A stretch of DNA of 64,000 nucleotides from Afipia sp. GAS231 (GCF_900103365.1 NZ_LT629703.1:1054001-1118000), one strand, 5' to 3'; positions 1 to 8,067 are shown, counted from the first letter of the stretch. Made by a program: numbers and translations. Notes: generated from the sequence alone by a model not told the origin.

Positions 1-857
1 ATCCGCGCGATGTCGTCCTGGTATTTCAAGAGCGCGCCGAGCGTGTCGCCGACCACTTGCGGGGTCAGCGAACGGGCGTCGAGCTCCGTCAGCGCAGTGG
101 CCCAGTCGATGGTCTCGGCAACGCCCGGCGACTTGTAGAAATCCTGGTCGCGCAGCATCTGCACGAAGCGGACAACCTGCTGCGAAAGTTTGGCGGAAAT
201 GTTGGGAACCCGCGACTTGACGATCGCAAGCTCGCGCTCGGCCTCGGGATAATCGACCCAGTGATAGAGACAGCGCCGCTTCAGTGCGTCGTGAATTTCG
301 CGGGTGCGGTTCGAGGTGATGATGACGATCGGCGGCTCCGGTGCCTTGATGGTGCCGAACTCGGGAATCGTGACCTGGAAGTCGCTGAGAATTTCCAGCA
401 GATAAGCCTCGAACGCCTCGTCGGCGCGATCGAGTTCGTCGATCAATAGCACCGGCGCGCCGGCGACATCAGGCTCCAGCGCCTGCAGCAGCGGCCGCTT
501 GATCAGGAATTTTTCGGCGAAGATGTCCGATGAAAGCTGATCGCGGTCGGTATCCCCCGCGGCTTCGGCCAGCCGGATAGCGATCATCTGCGACGCGCTG
601 TTCCACTCGTAGACCGCGGAAGCGACGTCGAGCCCTTCATAGCATTGCAGCCGGATCAGCTTGCGCCCAAGTGCCGCCGACAAGACTTTTGCAATTTCGG
701 TCTTGCCGACCCCGGCCTCGCCTTCGAGGAACAGCGGCCGGCCCATGCGCAGCGACAGAAAAGTTACCGTCGCCAGCGACCGCTCGGCCAGATAGCCGCG
801 CGAGGTCAGGAGTTCGAGCATCGCATCGACGGATTTGGGTGACGCCGATGCACTCAT
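1..857 (-). CDS. MoxR-family AAA+ ATPase (CoxD-like), 3' end outside window
   Basis: AAA+ ATPase of the MoxR/CoxD type, which acts as a chaperone in maturation of metal hydroxylases such as CO dehydrogenase-like enzymes. Reading from the ATG at 857, the protein begins MSASASPKSVDAML. A Walker A motif GEAGVGKT follows near residue 50, a Walker B LLIDELDRAD lies near residue 140, and the sensor/arginine-finger segment TSNRTREIHDALKRRC follows. The family is about 300 residues, so roughly the last 15-20 residues are missing at the window edge. It is the last of four co-directional genes after coxG-, coxS- and coxM-like genes, 34 bp after the FAD subunit. No strong Shine-Dalgarno precedes the ATG. 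The exact client enzyme is inferred from neighbours. Confidence 0.88.
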   Translation of the reverse strand, partial: MSASASPKSVDAMLELLTSRGYLAERSLATVTFLSLRMGRPLFLEGEAGVGKTEIAKVLSAALGRKLIRLQCYEGLDVASAVYEWNSASQMIAIRLAEAAGDTDRDQLSSDIFAEKFLIKRPLLQALEPDVAGAPVLLIDELDRADEAFEAYLLEILSDFQVTIPEFGTIKAPEPPIVIITSNRTREIHDALKRRCLYHWVDYPEAERELAIVKSRVPNISAKLSQQVVRFVQMLRDQDFYKSPGVAETIDWATALTELDARSLTPQVVGDTLGALLKYQDDIAR

Positions 858-891
858 GAGCAGGCCAGTCTTGATACGATAGAACGCGGTT

Positions 892-1695
892 TCACTTCGC
901 CGTCGCGGCTTCGACGGCGCGGCGCGTCAGCACGCCGATCAGATGCGCGCGATATTCGGCGCTGCCGTGCAGGTCGCTGTTCAAACCATCGGCGGAAACC
1001 GAAATGCCGTCGAGCACCTTGTGCGAGAAACGCTTCTTCAAGGCTTCCTCGAACGCCTCGGCGCGGAACACGCCGTCCGAGCCTGCGCCGGTGACGGCGA
1101 CGCGAACGTCCGACGGACGCTTGGCGACGAACACGCCGACCAGCGCGTAGCGCGAGGCCTGGTTGCGGAACTTGATATAGGCCGCCTTCTTCGGCAGCGG
1201 GAACATCACCTTGGTGATGATCTCGTCGCTCTCGAGCGCCGTGGTGAACAGGCCCTGGAAAAACTCTTCGGCCTTCAGCTTGCGCTTGTTGGTGACGATG
1301 GTGGCGCCGAGCGCCAGCACCGCGGCCGGATAATCCGCGGTCGGATCGTTGTTGGCGAGCGAGCCGCCGATGGTGCCTTTATGACGCACCGCGGGGTCGC
1401 CGATCTGGCCTGCGAGTTCGGCCAGCGCCGGAATGGCTTCGCCGACGATCGCCGACGTTGCGACAGTCGCGTGCTTGGCGGTGGCGCCGATCACCAGCGA
1501 ACGGCCCTTCATCTCGATGGTATCGAGACCTTCGATGTGGGAGAGGTCGACCAGATGCGGCGGGCTGGCGAGTCGCTGCTTCATGACCGGCACCAGCGTG
1601 TGGCCGCCTGCGATCACCTTGGCGTCTTCGTTCTTCAGCAACAGATTGGCGGCCTGCCGCACGGTCGCCGGGCGATGATATTTAAATTCGTACAT
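892..1695 (-). CDS. FAD-binding subunit of a molybdenum hydroxylase (CoxM/XdhB-type)
   Basis: Medium, FAD-binding subunit of a xanthine dehydrogenase/CO dehydrogenase-family enzyme. It passes electrons from the iron-sulfur subunit to an acceptor. The 267-residue length is slightly below the usual 270-290. Visible FAD motifs are AGGHTLVPVMKQR (about residues 29-41) and GTIGGSLANNDPTADYP (about 108-124), both typical of the PCMH-type FAD domain. The CO_deh_flav C-terminal domain follows. The ATG at 1695 has AGGAAC upstream. It starts 35 bp after the [2Fe-2S] gene, and a small perfect hairpin (ATCGCG/CGCGAT, 1708-1722) sits in that gap. The molybdopterin large subunit is absent from this stretch, so the substrate (CO or another) cannot be assigned. 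Confidence 0.93.
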   Translation of the reverse strand: MYEFKYHRPATVRQAANLLLKNEDAKVIAGGHTLVPVMKQRLASPPHLVDLSHIEGLDTIEMKGRSLVIGATAKHATVATSAIVGEAIPALAELAGQIGDPAVRHKGTIGGSLANNDPTADYPAAVLALGATIVTNKRKLKAEEFFQGLFTTALESDEIITKVMFPLPKKAAYIKFRNQASRYALVGVFVAKRPSDVRVAVTGAGSDGVFRAEAFEEALKKRFSHKVLDGISVSADGLNSDLHGSAEYRAHLIGVLTRRAVEAATAK

Positions 1696-1730
1696 GAGAA
1701 GTTCCTGATCGCGGGTCGCGATGAATTCGA

Positions 1731-2216
1731 TTATGCGAGATCGGATTTCGCCATCGCCTTGGCGCCGGCGGCGATCGATTCAACGATGTTCTGATAGCCG
1801 GTGCAGCGGCACAGATTGCCTTCGAGCTCCTCGCGAATGACGTGGTCCGAAAGGTCATGGCCCTTGCGGTGCACCATATCGACCGCGGTCATGATCATGC
1901 CGGGGGTGCAGAAGCCGCACTGCAGACCGTGATGCTCGCGGAAAGCTTCCTGCATCGGATGCAGCGGCGCGCCGTCGGCGGCCAGACCCTCGATGGTGCG
2001 GACCTCATGGCCGTCGGCCATGACAGCAAGCGTGGTGCAGGACTTGACAGCCTTGCCGTCGAGATGGACGACGCACGCGCCGCATTGCGAGGTGTCGCAG
2101 CCGACATGGGTGCCCGTCAGCCGGAGATTTTCCCGCAGAAGCTGAACCAGGAGGGTACGGGGGTCGATATTGGCGTTTACGGGATTGCCGTTCACGATCA
2201 GGGAAATCTTGGCCAT
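1731..2216 (-). CDS. [2Fe-2S] subunit of a molybdenum hydroxylase (CoxS-type)
   Basis: Small iron-sulfur subunit that carries electrons from the molybdenum centre to the FAD subunit. It is 161 residues from the ATG at 2216. A GTG two codons upstream is also possible, but the ATG fits family alignments. The plant-ferredoxin-type cluster uses C40, C45, C48 and C60. The C-terminal cluster uses C100, C103, C136 and C138 (CGFC and CRC). All eight cysteines are present, so the subunit looks functional. It is transcribed ahead of the FAD subunit and after coxG. In form II-type operons a large subunit normally lies directly after this gene, and here it does not. Confidence 0.95.
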   Translation of the reverse strand: MAKISLIVNGNPVNANIDPRTLLVQLLRENLRLTGTHVGCDTSQCGACVVHLDGKAVKSCTTLAVMADGHEVRTIEGLAADGAPLHPMQEAFREHHGLQCGFCTPGMIMTAVDMVHRKGHDLSDHVIREELEGNLCRCTGYQNIVESIAAGAKAMAKSDLA

Positions 2217-2393
2217 CAGCACTCTCTTGGGCTGCGGGCCGCATATCGGCCGCGCAGGCGTTTAAAATCATTCCAAGGCCATAATATGGGCCATCCCGCC
2301 AATGAGCAACCTCGGGAGCCCCCCGCTTGGGGCATGGCCTGACATGGTATGCGGGACAGTCCGGGCGGCCTTTTGCGGATCACCCTTGGGGGA

Positions 2394-2840
2394 TCAGCCC
2401 TGTACCGCTTTGGCGAAATTGGCGAAGAATTCGTCGGCCAGTTTCTTGGCCGAACCGTTGATCAGGCGCTGCCCGAGCTGGGCCAGCTTGCCGCCGATCT
2501 GCGCTTCGACATTATAGCTCAACAGCGTGCCGCCGTCCTTTTCGGCCAGGCCCACGGTGGCGCCGCCCTTGGCAAAACCGGCGACGCCGCCCTCGCCTTC
2601 GCCGGAGATCTTGTAGCCGTTCGGCGGGTCGAGGTCGCTCAGCGTAACCTTGCCCTTGAAGCGGGCCGAGACCGGGCCGACCTTCATTTTGGCGGTGGCG
2701 CGGAAACCGTTGTCTTCGGTCTTTTCCAGTTCCTCGCAGCCGGGAATGCAGGCCTTCAGCACCTCCGGATCGTTCAATTTGGCCCACACGGCCTCGCGCG
2801 GCGCCGCAAGCTGGACTTCGCCGGTCATCGTCATGGCCAT
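2394..2840 (-). CDS. CoxG-family SRPBCC protein
   Basis: CoxG-like member of the SRPBCC (Bet v1-like) fold, 148 residues. CoxG proteins are found in cox-type gene clusters and are thought to help anchor or mature the enzyme at the membrane. The reading frame stays open upstream, but the ATG at 2840 is chosen because AGGAGG precedes it at good spacing and the protein then begins MAMTMTGEVQLAAPREAVW, the usual start of the family. The conserved core IPGCEELEK and the glycine-rich GEGEGGVAGFAKGGA are visible. It leads the minus-strand cluster and is divergent from pcaB. A 177-bp gap to the [2Fe-2S] gene holds a GC-rich hairpin (about 2318-2334). Confidence 0.9.
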   Translation of the reverse strand: MAMTMTGEVQLAAPREAVWAKLNDPEVLKACIPGCEELEKTEDNGFRATAKMKVGPVSARFKGKVTLSDLDPPNGYKISGEGEGGVAGFAKGGATVGLAEKDGGTLLSYNVEAQIGGKLAQLGQRLINGSAKKLADEFFANFAKAVQG

Positions 2841-3016
2841 GGGGGTGCCTCCTGAAATCGCCTTGGTCTGTGACCCCAAGTAAGCCACGTGGGGGCGAAA
2901 GGAAAGGCCGCGTTCCGACATAGAGCGATGCATATTCGCAACGCGCGGCGGCCGGGCGAGGATACCGCAACGAGGGCATTGGCAGCGCCAGTCGGGAATG
3001 GTTAGGTCGCGCGCAT

Positions 3017-4372
3017 ATGAGCACGTCCCTCTCCCCTTTGCTGGCGCCGATGCTGTCGAGTGCCGCGATGCGCGCGGTCTGCGATGACGTCGCATGCCTG
3101 CAAAATATGCTGGATTTCGAGGCCGGCCTGGCGCGCGCGGAAGCCGCGACAGGCGTGATTCCGGCAAGCTCAGCCGGCCCGATCACGGCCGCCTGCCGCG
3201 CCGAATCATTCGATCTCGCGGCCCTCGCCGAGGCCGCCACGCGATCCGGCAATCTCGCAATCCCCCTCGTCAAGGCGTTAACGGCTTCAGTCGCGAAGAC
3301 CGACGCTGATGCCGCCCGCTATGTCCATTGGGGCGCGACCAGCCAGGACGTCATCGACACCGGTGCCATGCTCGGCCTGCGCGCCGGCATCGATGCCTTG
3401 CTCGCCGACACCGGCCGCGCCGTCGCGGGTTTTGCGGCACTGGCGCAAAAGCATCGTCATACGCCGGTCGTCGCCCGTACCTGGTTGCAGCACGCGCTGC
3501 CGATGCCGTTCGGATTGAAGCTCGCCGAATATGCCGCGGCGCTGCACCGCTCGCGAAAGCGGCTGCAGCGGCTGCGCCGCGAGACGCTGGCGCTGCAATT
3601 CGGCGGCGCGGCCGGCACGCTCGCCGCGCTCGGCGACAAGGGGTTGCCGGTCGCGGAACGGCTGGCGCGGGAACTGAACTTGCCGCTGCCCGACGCGCCC
3701 TGGCACACCCACCGCGACCGCATCGCGGAAGCGGCGTCCGTGTTCGCGATCCTCGCCGGCACCTGCGGCAAGATCGCCCGCGACGTCTCGTTGATGATGC
3801 AGACCGACGTCGGTGAAGCCTTCGAACCCTCGGGCGAAGGCCGCGGCGGTTCGTCCACCATGCCGCACAAGCGCAATCCGGTTGCGGCAGCCAGCGCGCT
3901 TGGTGCTGCGACCATGGCACCCAATCTCGCGGCGACGATCTTTGCGGCGCAGGTGCAGGACCACGAGCGCAGCGCGGGGCCGTGGCACGCGGAATGGCCG
4001 ACCTTGCCGACGCTGATGCTGGTCACATCGGGCGCGCTGGCCGCGATCGTCGATATCGGCGAAGGACTGGAAGTCGATGCCGCAAGGATGCGGGTCAATC
4101 TCGATGCGACCCATGGGCTGATCATGGCCGAGGCCGTAACGATGGCGCTGGCCGAGAAGATCGGCAAAAGCGACGCGCATCATCTGATCGAGGGGGCCAG
4201 CAAGAAGGCGGTCGCCGACAAGAAACATCTGCGCGACGTGCTGACCGCGGATTCGAAAATCACCGCGCTGCTAAGCGCCGACCACATTGCCAAACTGTTC
4301 GAGCCGATGGCCTATCAGGGCGCCTCGCAGGCCCTGATCGACCGCCTGCTCGCTTCAATCGACGACAGATAA
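3017..4372 (+). CDS. pcaB: 3-carboxy-cis,cis-muconate cycloisomerase
   Basis: Converts 3-carboxy-cis,cis-muconate to 4-carboxymuconolactone in the protocatechuate branch of the beta-ketoadipate pathway. The protein is 451 residues, as usual, and belongs to the fumarase/aspartase/adenylosuccinate lyase superfamily. The signature GGSSTMPHKRNP is present near residue 280. Another superfamily segment is HWGATSQDVIDT near residues 98-109. It starts at ATG 3017 without a strong ribosome site. It is first in pcaB-pcaD-pcaC, 18 bp before pcaD. Protocatechuate dioxygenase (pcaGH) and a pca regulator are not in the window. A PurB assignment is excluded because a separate, better purB lies at 35815. Confidence 0.95.
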   Translation: MSTSLSPLLAPMLSSAAMRAVCDDVACLQNMLDFEAGLARAEAATGVIPASSAGPITAACRAESFDLAALAEAATRSGNLAIPLVKALTASVAKTDADAARYVHWGATSQDVIDTGAMLGLRAGIDALLADTGRAVAGFAALAQKHRHTPVVARTWLQHALPMPFGLKLAEYAAALHRSRKRLQRLRRETLALQFGGAAGTLAALGDKGLPVAERLARELNLPLPDAPWHTHRDRIAEAASVFAILAGTCGKIARDVSLMMQTDVGEAFEPSGEGRGGSSTMPHKRNPVAAASALGAATMAPNLAATIFAAQVQDHERSAGPWHAEWPTLPTLMLVTSGALAAIVDIGEGLEVDAARMRVNLDATHGLIMAEAVTMALAEKIGKSDAHHLIEGASKKAVADKKHLRDVLTADSKITALLSADHIAKLFEPMAYQGASQALIDRLLASIDDR

Positions 4373-4390
4373 GAGACCGGAGAATTTCAG

Positions 4391-5173
4391 ATGCCGATGA
4401 TCGACGCCGACGGGTGCCTGCTCAACGTATCCGTCGAAGGCCGCGACGGCGGACCGACGCTGATGCTGTCGAATTCGCTCGGCTCCACCATGGCGATGTG
4501 GGAGCCGCAGATGAAGGCGCTAGGCCAGGTGTTTCGCGTCATCCGCTACGACCGGCGCGGCCACGGCAAATCGAACGTGCCGCCCGGCCCCTATTCGATG
4601 GAGCGCTTCGGCCGCGACGTGCTGGCGATCCTCGACGATCTCAACATCGCCAAGACGCATTGGTGCGGCCTGTCGATGGGCGGCATGGTCGGGCAATGGC
4701 TGGGCGCGAACGCACCCGATCGGTTCGGCAAGATCATTCTCGCCAACACCGCCTGCCACTATCCGGACCCGACCCGCTGGCACGAGCGCATCAAGGCGGT
4801 GAAGGAAGGCGGCATCGCCGCCGTTGCCGACGCCGTGATGTCGGGCTGGCTGACCTCAGATTTTCGCGAGCGCGAGCCGCAGATCGCCGCCAACATGAAG
4901 GCGATGATGCTGACCACGCCGGTCGAAGGCTACATCGCCTGCTGCGAGGCGCTGTCGACGCTCGATCTGCGCGAGGCGTTGCCTGATATCAAGAGCCCGA
5001 CGCTGGTGATCGCCGGACGCCACGACATGTCAACGCCGATTTCTGCCGCCGAATACATTCGCAGCCAGATTCCCGGCGCCAGCATGACGATCCTGGACGC
5101 CGCGCATATTTCCAATGTCGAGCAACCGCACGCCTTCACCGACGCGGTGGTCGGTTTCCTGACGCAACGCTAA
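4391..5173 (+). CDS. pcaD: 3-oxoadipate enol-lactonase
   Basis: Alpha/beta hydrolase of 260 residues that hydrolyses beta-ketoadipate enol-lactone to beta-ketoadipate. The nucleophile elbow is CGLSMGGMVG (about residues 95-104) and the catalytic histidine lies in AAHISNVEQPHAF near the C terminus. The oxyanion region NSLGSTMAMW matches the PcaD family. The ATG at 4391 has GGAG eight bases upstream. It follows pcaB by 18 bp and is separated from pcaC by an interspersed palindromic repeat, so the three genes probably remain one transcript. Confidence 0.95.
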   Translation: MPMIDADGCLLNVSVEGRDGGPTLMLSNSLGSTMAMWEPQMKALGQVFRVIRYDRRGHGKSNVPPGPYSMERFGRDVLAILDDLNIAKTHWCGLSMGGMVGQWLGANAPDRFGKIILANTACHYPDPTRWHERIKAVKEGGIAAVADAVMSGWLTSDFREREPQIAANMKAMMLTTPVEGYIACCEALSTLDLREALPDIKSPTLVIAGRHDMSTPISAAEYIRSQIPGASMTILDAAHISNVEQPHAFTDAVVGFLTQR

Positions 5174-5182
5174 CTCAAACAA

Positions 5183-5265
5183 CGTCATTGCGAGGAGCGA
5201 AGCGACGAAGCAATCCAGACTTTCTTTGCGGATGAATGGATTGCTTCGCTCCGCTCGCAATGACG
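5183..5265. repeat. Interspersed palindromic repeat, family I (copy 1)
   Basis: An 83-bp imperfect inverted repeat that begins CGTCATTGCGAGGAGCGAAG and ends CGCTCGCAATGACG. Its arms carry GAAGCAATCCA and TGGATTGCTTC. A second copy lies at 37133-37217. This type of element is scattered through genomes of this lineage. Here it sits inside the pca operon between pcaD and pcaC. Its right edge abuts the GGGAGGG that serves as the pcaC ribosome site. Confidence 0.9.
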
Positions 5266-5279
5266 GGAGGGAAAAACTC

Positions 5280-5672
5280 ATGGATGACAACCAGCGCCGC
5301 GACGACGGCATGACCCAGCGCCGAAAAGTGCTCGGCAACGAATGGGTCGACAAATCGCTTGCCAACCGCAACGCGTTCAATACCGATTTTCAGGACCTGA
5401 TCACGCGTTATGCCTGGGGCGATATCTGGACCCGGCCGCACTTCGACCACCGCACCCGCCGCGTGCTGGTGATCGGCACCATGGTCGCGCTCGGCCAGTG
5501 GGACGAATTCCGCCTGCACGTTCGCGCCGCGCTCACCGAAGGCGGTTTCACCCCCAACGACATCAAGGAGATCTTGCTGCAGCAGGCGATCTATTGCGGC
5601 GTGCCGGCGGCCAATCACGCCGTCAAGGAAGCCGCGGCGATCGTCGCCGAACTGGGATTGCTGAAGGGGTAG
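5280..5672 (+). CDS. pcaC: 4-carboxymuconolactone decarboxylase
   Basis: Decarboxylates 4-carboxymuconolactone to beta-ketoadipate enol-lactone, the step between pcaB and pcaD. The protein is 130 residues from ATG 5280, the normal length of a stand-alone PcaC. The longer open frame upstream reads through the palindromic repeat and is not coding. GGGAGGG lies 8-14 bases before the chosen start. Family segments visible are TRYAWGDIWTRP (about residues 42-53) and LTEGGFTPNDIKEILLQQAIYCGVPAAN. It is the last pca gene here. A strong terminator hairpin follows at 5847-5877. Confidence 0.95.
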   Translation: MDDNQRRDDGMTQRRKVLGNEWVDKSLANRNAFNTDFQDLITRYAWGDIWTRPHFDHRTRRVLVIGTMVALGQWDEFRLHVRAALTEGGFTPNDIKEILLQQAIYCGVPAANHAVKEAAAIVAELGLLKG

Positions 5673-5752
5673 CCGCAGGGGCGCCGGACCGCCCGTCCCG
5701 TCCGGGCCGAAGCCGGCCCGGAAACGGCCCTAGCGTGGGAAAGCCGCGCAGG

Positions 5753-5768
5753 TGAGCAATATTGCTCA
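5753..5768. promoter_or_regulatory. 16-bp perfect palindrome TGAGCAATATTGCTCA
   Basis: A perfect dyad lying 214 bp upstream of the Crp/Fnr-family gene and 81 bp after pcaC. Thirteen of its bases with the preceding G (GTGAGCAATATTG) recur at 7467-7479. It does not match the classical FNR/FixK (TTGAT-N4-ATCAA) or CRP (TGTGA-N6-TCACA) box. It is a candidate operator, with the neighbouring regulator as first suspect. This is inference. Confidence 0.5.
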
Positions 5769-5846
5769 GACCGTCCACCCGGAAAAATGGCAGGCTCGGC
5801 ATTGTCAACGGGAGGCGAGCTTTAGCCGCGGCTCGACTGCTGACGA

Positions 5847-5884
5847 GGGAGCCCCGCTCACCCCAAGCGGGGCTCCCTTCGCTT
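5847..5884 (+). terminator. Rho-independent terminator after pcaC
   Basis: A perfect 12-bp stem GGGAGCCCCGCT/AGCGGGGCTCCC with a 7-base loop (5859-5865), followed by a pyrimidine-rich run that ends in TTTTT near 5895. It lies 175 bp after pcaC and 105 bp before the Crp/Fnr gene. Confidence 0.7.
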
Positions 5885-5981
5885 CGCCGTTTTTAACACC
5901 CAAATCCGCCTGCCCCGGTTTTAGTTCGGACGCCTGTCGTCTCAACGGCTATGATGGGCACCACCCGGGATTCCTCAGAAT

Positions 5982-6662
5982 ATGGCAGCCAAGCCTCATC
6001 AAGTCGCTTTCGACCCCAGGGAATTTCTCGCCATGGTCGGCGAGGGAAAGACCATTGTCGAGTATCGCAAGGACGAGGTCGTGTTCGCCCAGGGGGACGC
6101 GGCCGACACGATTTATTATGTTCAAAAGGGCCGGTTGAAGGTCGTCGTCATTTCCGAGCAGGGCAAGGAAGCGGTTGTGGGCATGCTCGAGCCCGGCCAG
6201 TTCTTCGGCGAGGGTTGCCTGAACGGTCATTCGCTGCGCATCGCGACAACCACGGCGATGGAAGCATGCCTGGTCACCGCGATCGCCAAAATCGCGATGC
6301 TCGCCGCGCTTCACAGCGAGCCCAAGTTTTCCGAACTGTTCATGGCGCATCTTTTGACCCGAAACAGCCGGATCGAAGAGGACCTGATCGATCAACTGTT
6401 CAATTCAAGTGAGAAACGGCTGGCGCGCCTGCTGCTTCTGCTGGCCAATTTCGGCAAGGAAGGCAGCCCGCAGCCGATCAGCCCGAACATCAGTCAGGAA
6501 ACCCTGGCCGAGATGATCGGGACCACCCGCTCCCGCGTCAGTTTCTTCATGAACAAATTCCGCAAACTCGGCTTCATCAGCTACAACGGAAAAATCGAGG
6601 TCCACAGCTCGCTCCTGAACGCGGTGCTGTACGACAAGCCGGAAATCCAGCGCGAGCCGTAG
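5982..6662 (+). CDS. Crp/Fnr-family transcriptional regulator
   Basis: A 226-residue cNMP-binding-fold regulator. The N-terminal effector domain spans about residues 20-130, with FAQGDAADTIYYVQKGRLK and GQFFGEGCLNG. The long dimerisation helix is about 130-150. A winged helix-turn-helix lies at about 165-215 (ISQETLAEMIGTTRSRVSFF). No N-terminal cysteine cluster is present, so it is not an oxygen-sensing FNR. The ligand is unknown. The ATG at 5982 lacks a clear Shine-Dalgarno. It stands alone, after the pca terminator and before a glycine-rich protein gene. Palindromes at 5753 and 7468 may be its sites. Confidence 0.9.
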   Translation: MAAKPHQVAFDPREFLAMVGEGKTIVEYRKDEVVFAQGDAADTIYYVQKGRLKVVVISEQGKEAVVGMLEPGQFFGEGCLNGHSLRIATTTAMEACLVTAIAKIAMLAALHSEPKFSELFMAHLLTRNSRIEEDLIDQLFNSSEKRLARLLLLLANFGKEGSPQPISPNISQETLAEMIGTTRSRVSFFMNKFRKLGFISYNGKIEVHSSLLNAVLYDKPEIQREP

Positions 6663-6814
6663 ACGGCGCGCGCTGATTGATCATCGCCTGATCGCCGCAC
6701 GACAGTCCAGGACGCGCGCCAACCTTGCACATGAAGCTTTGGACACGTTCCCGTCAACGGCGGAACGTTCGCGGCTGCCGCCTGTTGCCTCCACAGCAAT
6801 TCATGGAGGATTGA

Positions 6815-7270
6815 ATGACCAAATTGAAGATTATTGGCGCGGCCTGTGTCGCGATCGCGCTTGCAGCTTCTCCGGCACTCGCACGCGGCCCCGGTGGCGG
6901 ACACGGCGGCGGCGCTCACTTTAGCGGCGGCGGCGGCGGCGGGGTGCCCCACTTTGCCGGCGGCGGCATCGGCGGCGCACGCGTTGCGTCCGGCGGCGCG
7001 CGGTTCGGCGGCGGTAATTATCGCGGCGGCGGCTTCCGGCACGGCGGGTTTGGACCCGGTATCGCAGCCGGCGTCATCGCCGGTGCCGCGCTGGGCGGCT
7101 ACGGTTATGGCTACGGCGATTCCGGTTACTACGACGACTCCTACGCCTATGATCCCGGTCCGGCAGTGGCTTACGGCGGCTCATACGGCGGCTACAATCC
7201 CAACGGATTCGTCTGCGAGCCGGGAACGGTATTTCGTGGCGAAGACGGTCGCCGGCATCTCTGCCAGTAA
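6815..7270 (+). CDS. Secreted glycine-rich protein
   Basis: A 151-residue protein with a Sec signal peptide (MTKLKIIGAACVAIALAAS, likely cleaved after ALA). About 90 residues of Gly-rich sequence with GGG and GGYGYG tracts follow, then a short C-terminal module with two cysteines (FVCEPGTVFRGEDGRRHLC). Such proteins are common as unnamed exported proteins in Bradyrhizobium; the function is unknown. The ATG at 6815 is preceded by GGAGG. A GNRA-loop terminator follows at 7297-7321, so it is probably monocistronic. Confidence 0.85.
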   Translation: MTKLKIIGAACVAIALAASPALARGPGGGHGGGAHFSGGGGGGVPHFAGGGIGGARVASGGARFGGGNYRGGGFRHGGFGPGIAAGVIAGAALGGYGYGYGDSGYYDDSYAYDPGPAVAYGGSYGGYNPNGFVCEPGTVFRGEDGRRHLCQ

Positions 7271-7296
7271 GCGCGCTACGTCCAAACGGCAAAAGG

Positions 7297-7321
7297 GCGG
7301 CCCGAAAGGGTCGCTTTTTTT
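7297..7321 (+). terminator. Terminator after the glycine-rich gene
   Basis: Seven-pair stem GCGGCCC/GGGTCGC (one G-U pair) with a GAAA tetraloop, followed by seven T residues (7315-7321). It lies 27 bp after the stop at 7270. Confidence 0.85.
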
Positions 7322-7467
7322 GCGACGGAGAAGATGACAATAATGCGACGTATGAATTCGTGCGTCTGCCGCACGAGAGCGCACGCAATTGAGTTAAAGG
7401 TGACGAAATTCGTCGATCGCCTGGAAGCAATTCGTTTGCAAAAAAATCCCGATCGAATCTCCCAAAG

Positions 7468-7483
7468 TGAGCAATATTGACCA
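7468..7483. promoter_or_regulatory. Second, imperfect copy of the 5753 palindrome
   Basis: TGAGCAATATTGACCA shares its first 12 bases with the perfect palindrome at 5753-5768, and the preceding G is also shared. It lies 92 bp upstream of the small CxxC protein gene at 7575. It could be a second site for the same regulator; no experimental basis. Confidence 0.4.
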
Positions 7484-7574
7484 GTCACCTGATCAGATCG
7501 GTCCTACCTTCGGTTGCGTTACGCCATAGCATCGTTCACTGGCGCTGACGTTGGTACGATCGAGGAGAAGGGTG

Positions 7575-7808
7575 ATGGAGCATCACTACTCACGAGATAT
7601 ATCAACCGGCAAGATCAACCCCCGACTCTGCAAAATGTGCGCGGCAGCGATGGTGTCGGCCCGGATAACGCCGGCGCGGCTCGGGATCAACGCTCGAACT
7701 TTCGAATGCCTTCAGTGCAATCATGTCGAGAAAGTTCTCGAAGCGGCCGATCCGATCCGCTCCAACGTGCTCGGCTGGCTGTTCGGCGAACTAAGGCCCC
7801 CGACCTAA
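7575..7808 (+). CDS. Small double-CxxC protein, unknown function
   Basis: A 77-residue protein with CKMC near residue 20 and CLQC near residue 46, spaced like a zinc ribbon, followed by a short helical tail. The ATG at 7575 is preceded by GGAGAAGGG; an upstream in-frame TTG at 7551 is less likely. No family was recognised. The cysteine pairs suggest metal binding in the cytoplasm, with no signal peptide or membrane segment. It lies 92 bp downstream of the imperfect palindrome at 7468. It ends just before a frameshifted coding remnant. Confidence 0.65.
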   Translation: MEHHYSRDISTGKINPRLCKMCAAAMVSARITPARLGINARTFECLQCNHVEKVLEAADPIRSNVLGWLFGELRPPT

Positions 7809-7850
7809 CCTCAGCCCGCAGCCGAAACGGCTGCCAGCGAGGTAAATGCC

Positions 7851-8067
7851 TTGACGACGTCGACCGTTCACAGGGACTACGTCGCAATCTTCTACGCATT
7901 TCATCCCGCAGTTCGCCGCGTGGTTTGTCAAGCCGCTGTTCTTTGAAGGTGTCTCGCAGGTTCGGCCGACGTCCGGCTGGACCGCCGGTTTTGACGGCTA
8001 CCGCGTCGATCTGCCGATCGGGTCGGATGCGATCGTCCAGAGCGAAATTCCGATCAGCCTTTACTGA
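7851..8067 (+). pseudogene. Frameshifted small coding remnant
   Basis: Two overlapping frames look coding and join by a one-base shift near 7880-7910. From TTG 7851 the first frame reads LTTSTVHRDYVAIFYAF. The +1 frame then reads IPQFAAWFVKPLFFEGVSQ and continues to a stop at 8065, ending SEIPISLY. Codon choice in the second part is strongly GC3-rich, like neighbouring genes, and it has no start codon of its own. If the shift is real, this is a broken gene of about 71 codons. A sequencing error is the alternative. No family was recognised. Confidence 0.4.

Noticed and set aside
57..859. Plus-strand frames in the first 860 bases
   Set aside because: The minus strand encodes a MoxR ATPase with Walker motifs; the plus-strand frames are shadows.
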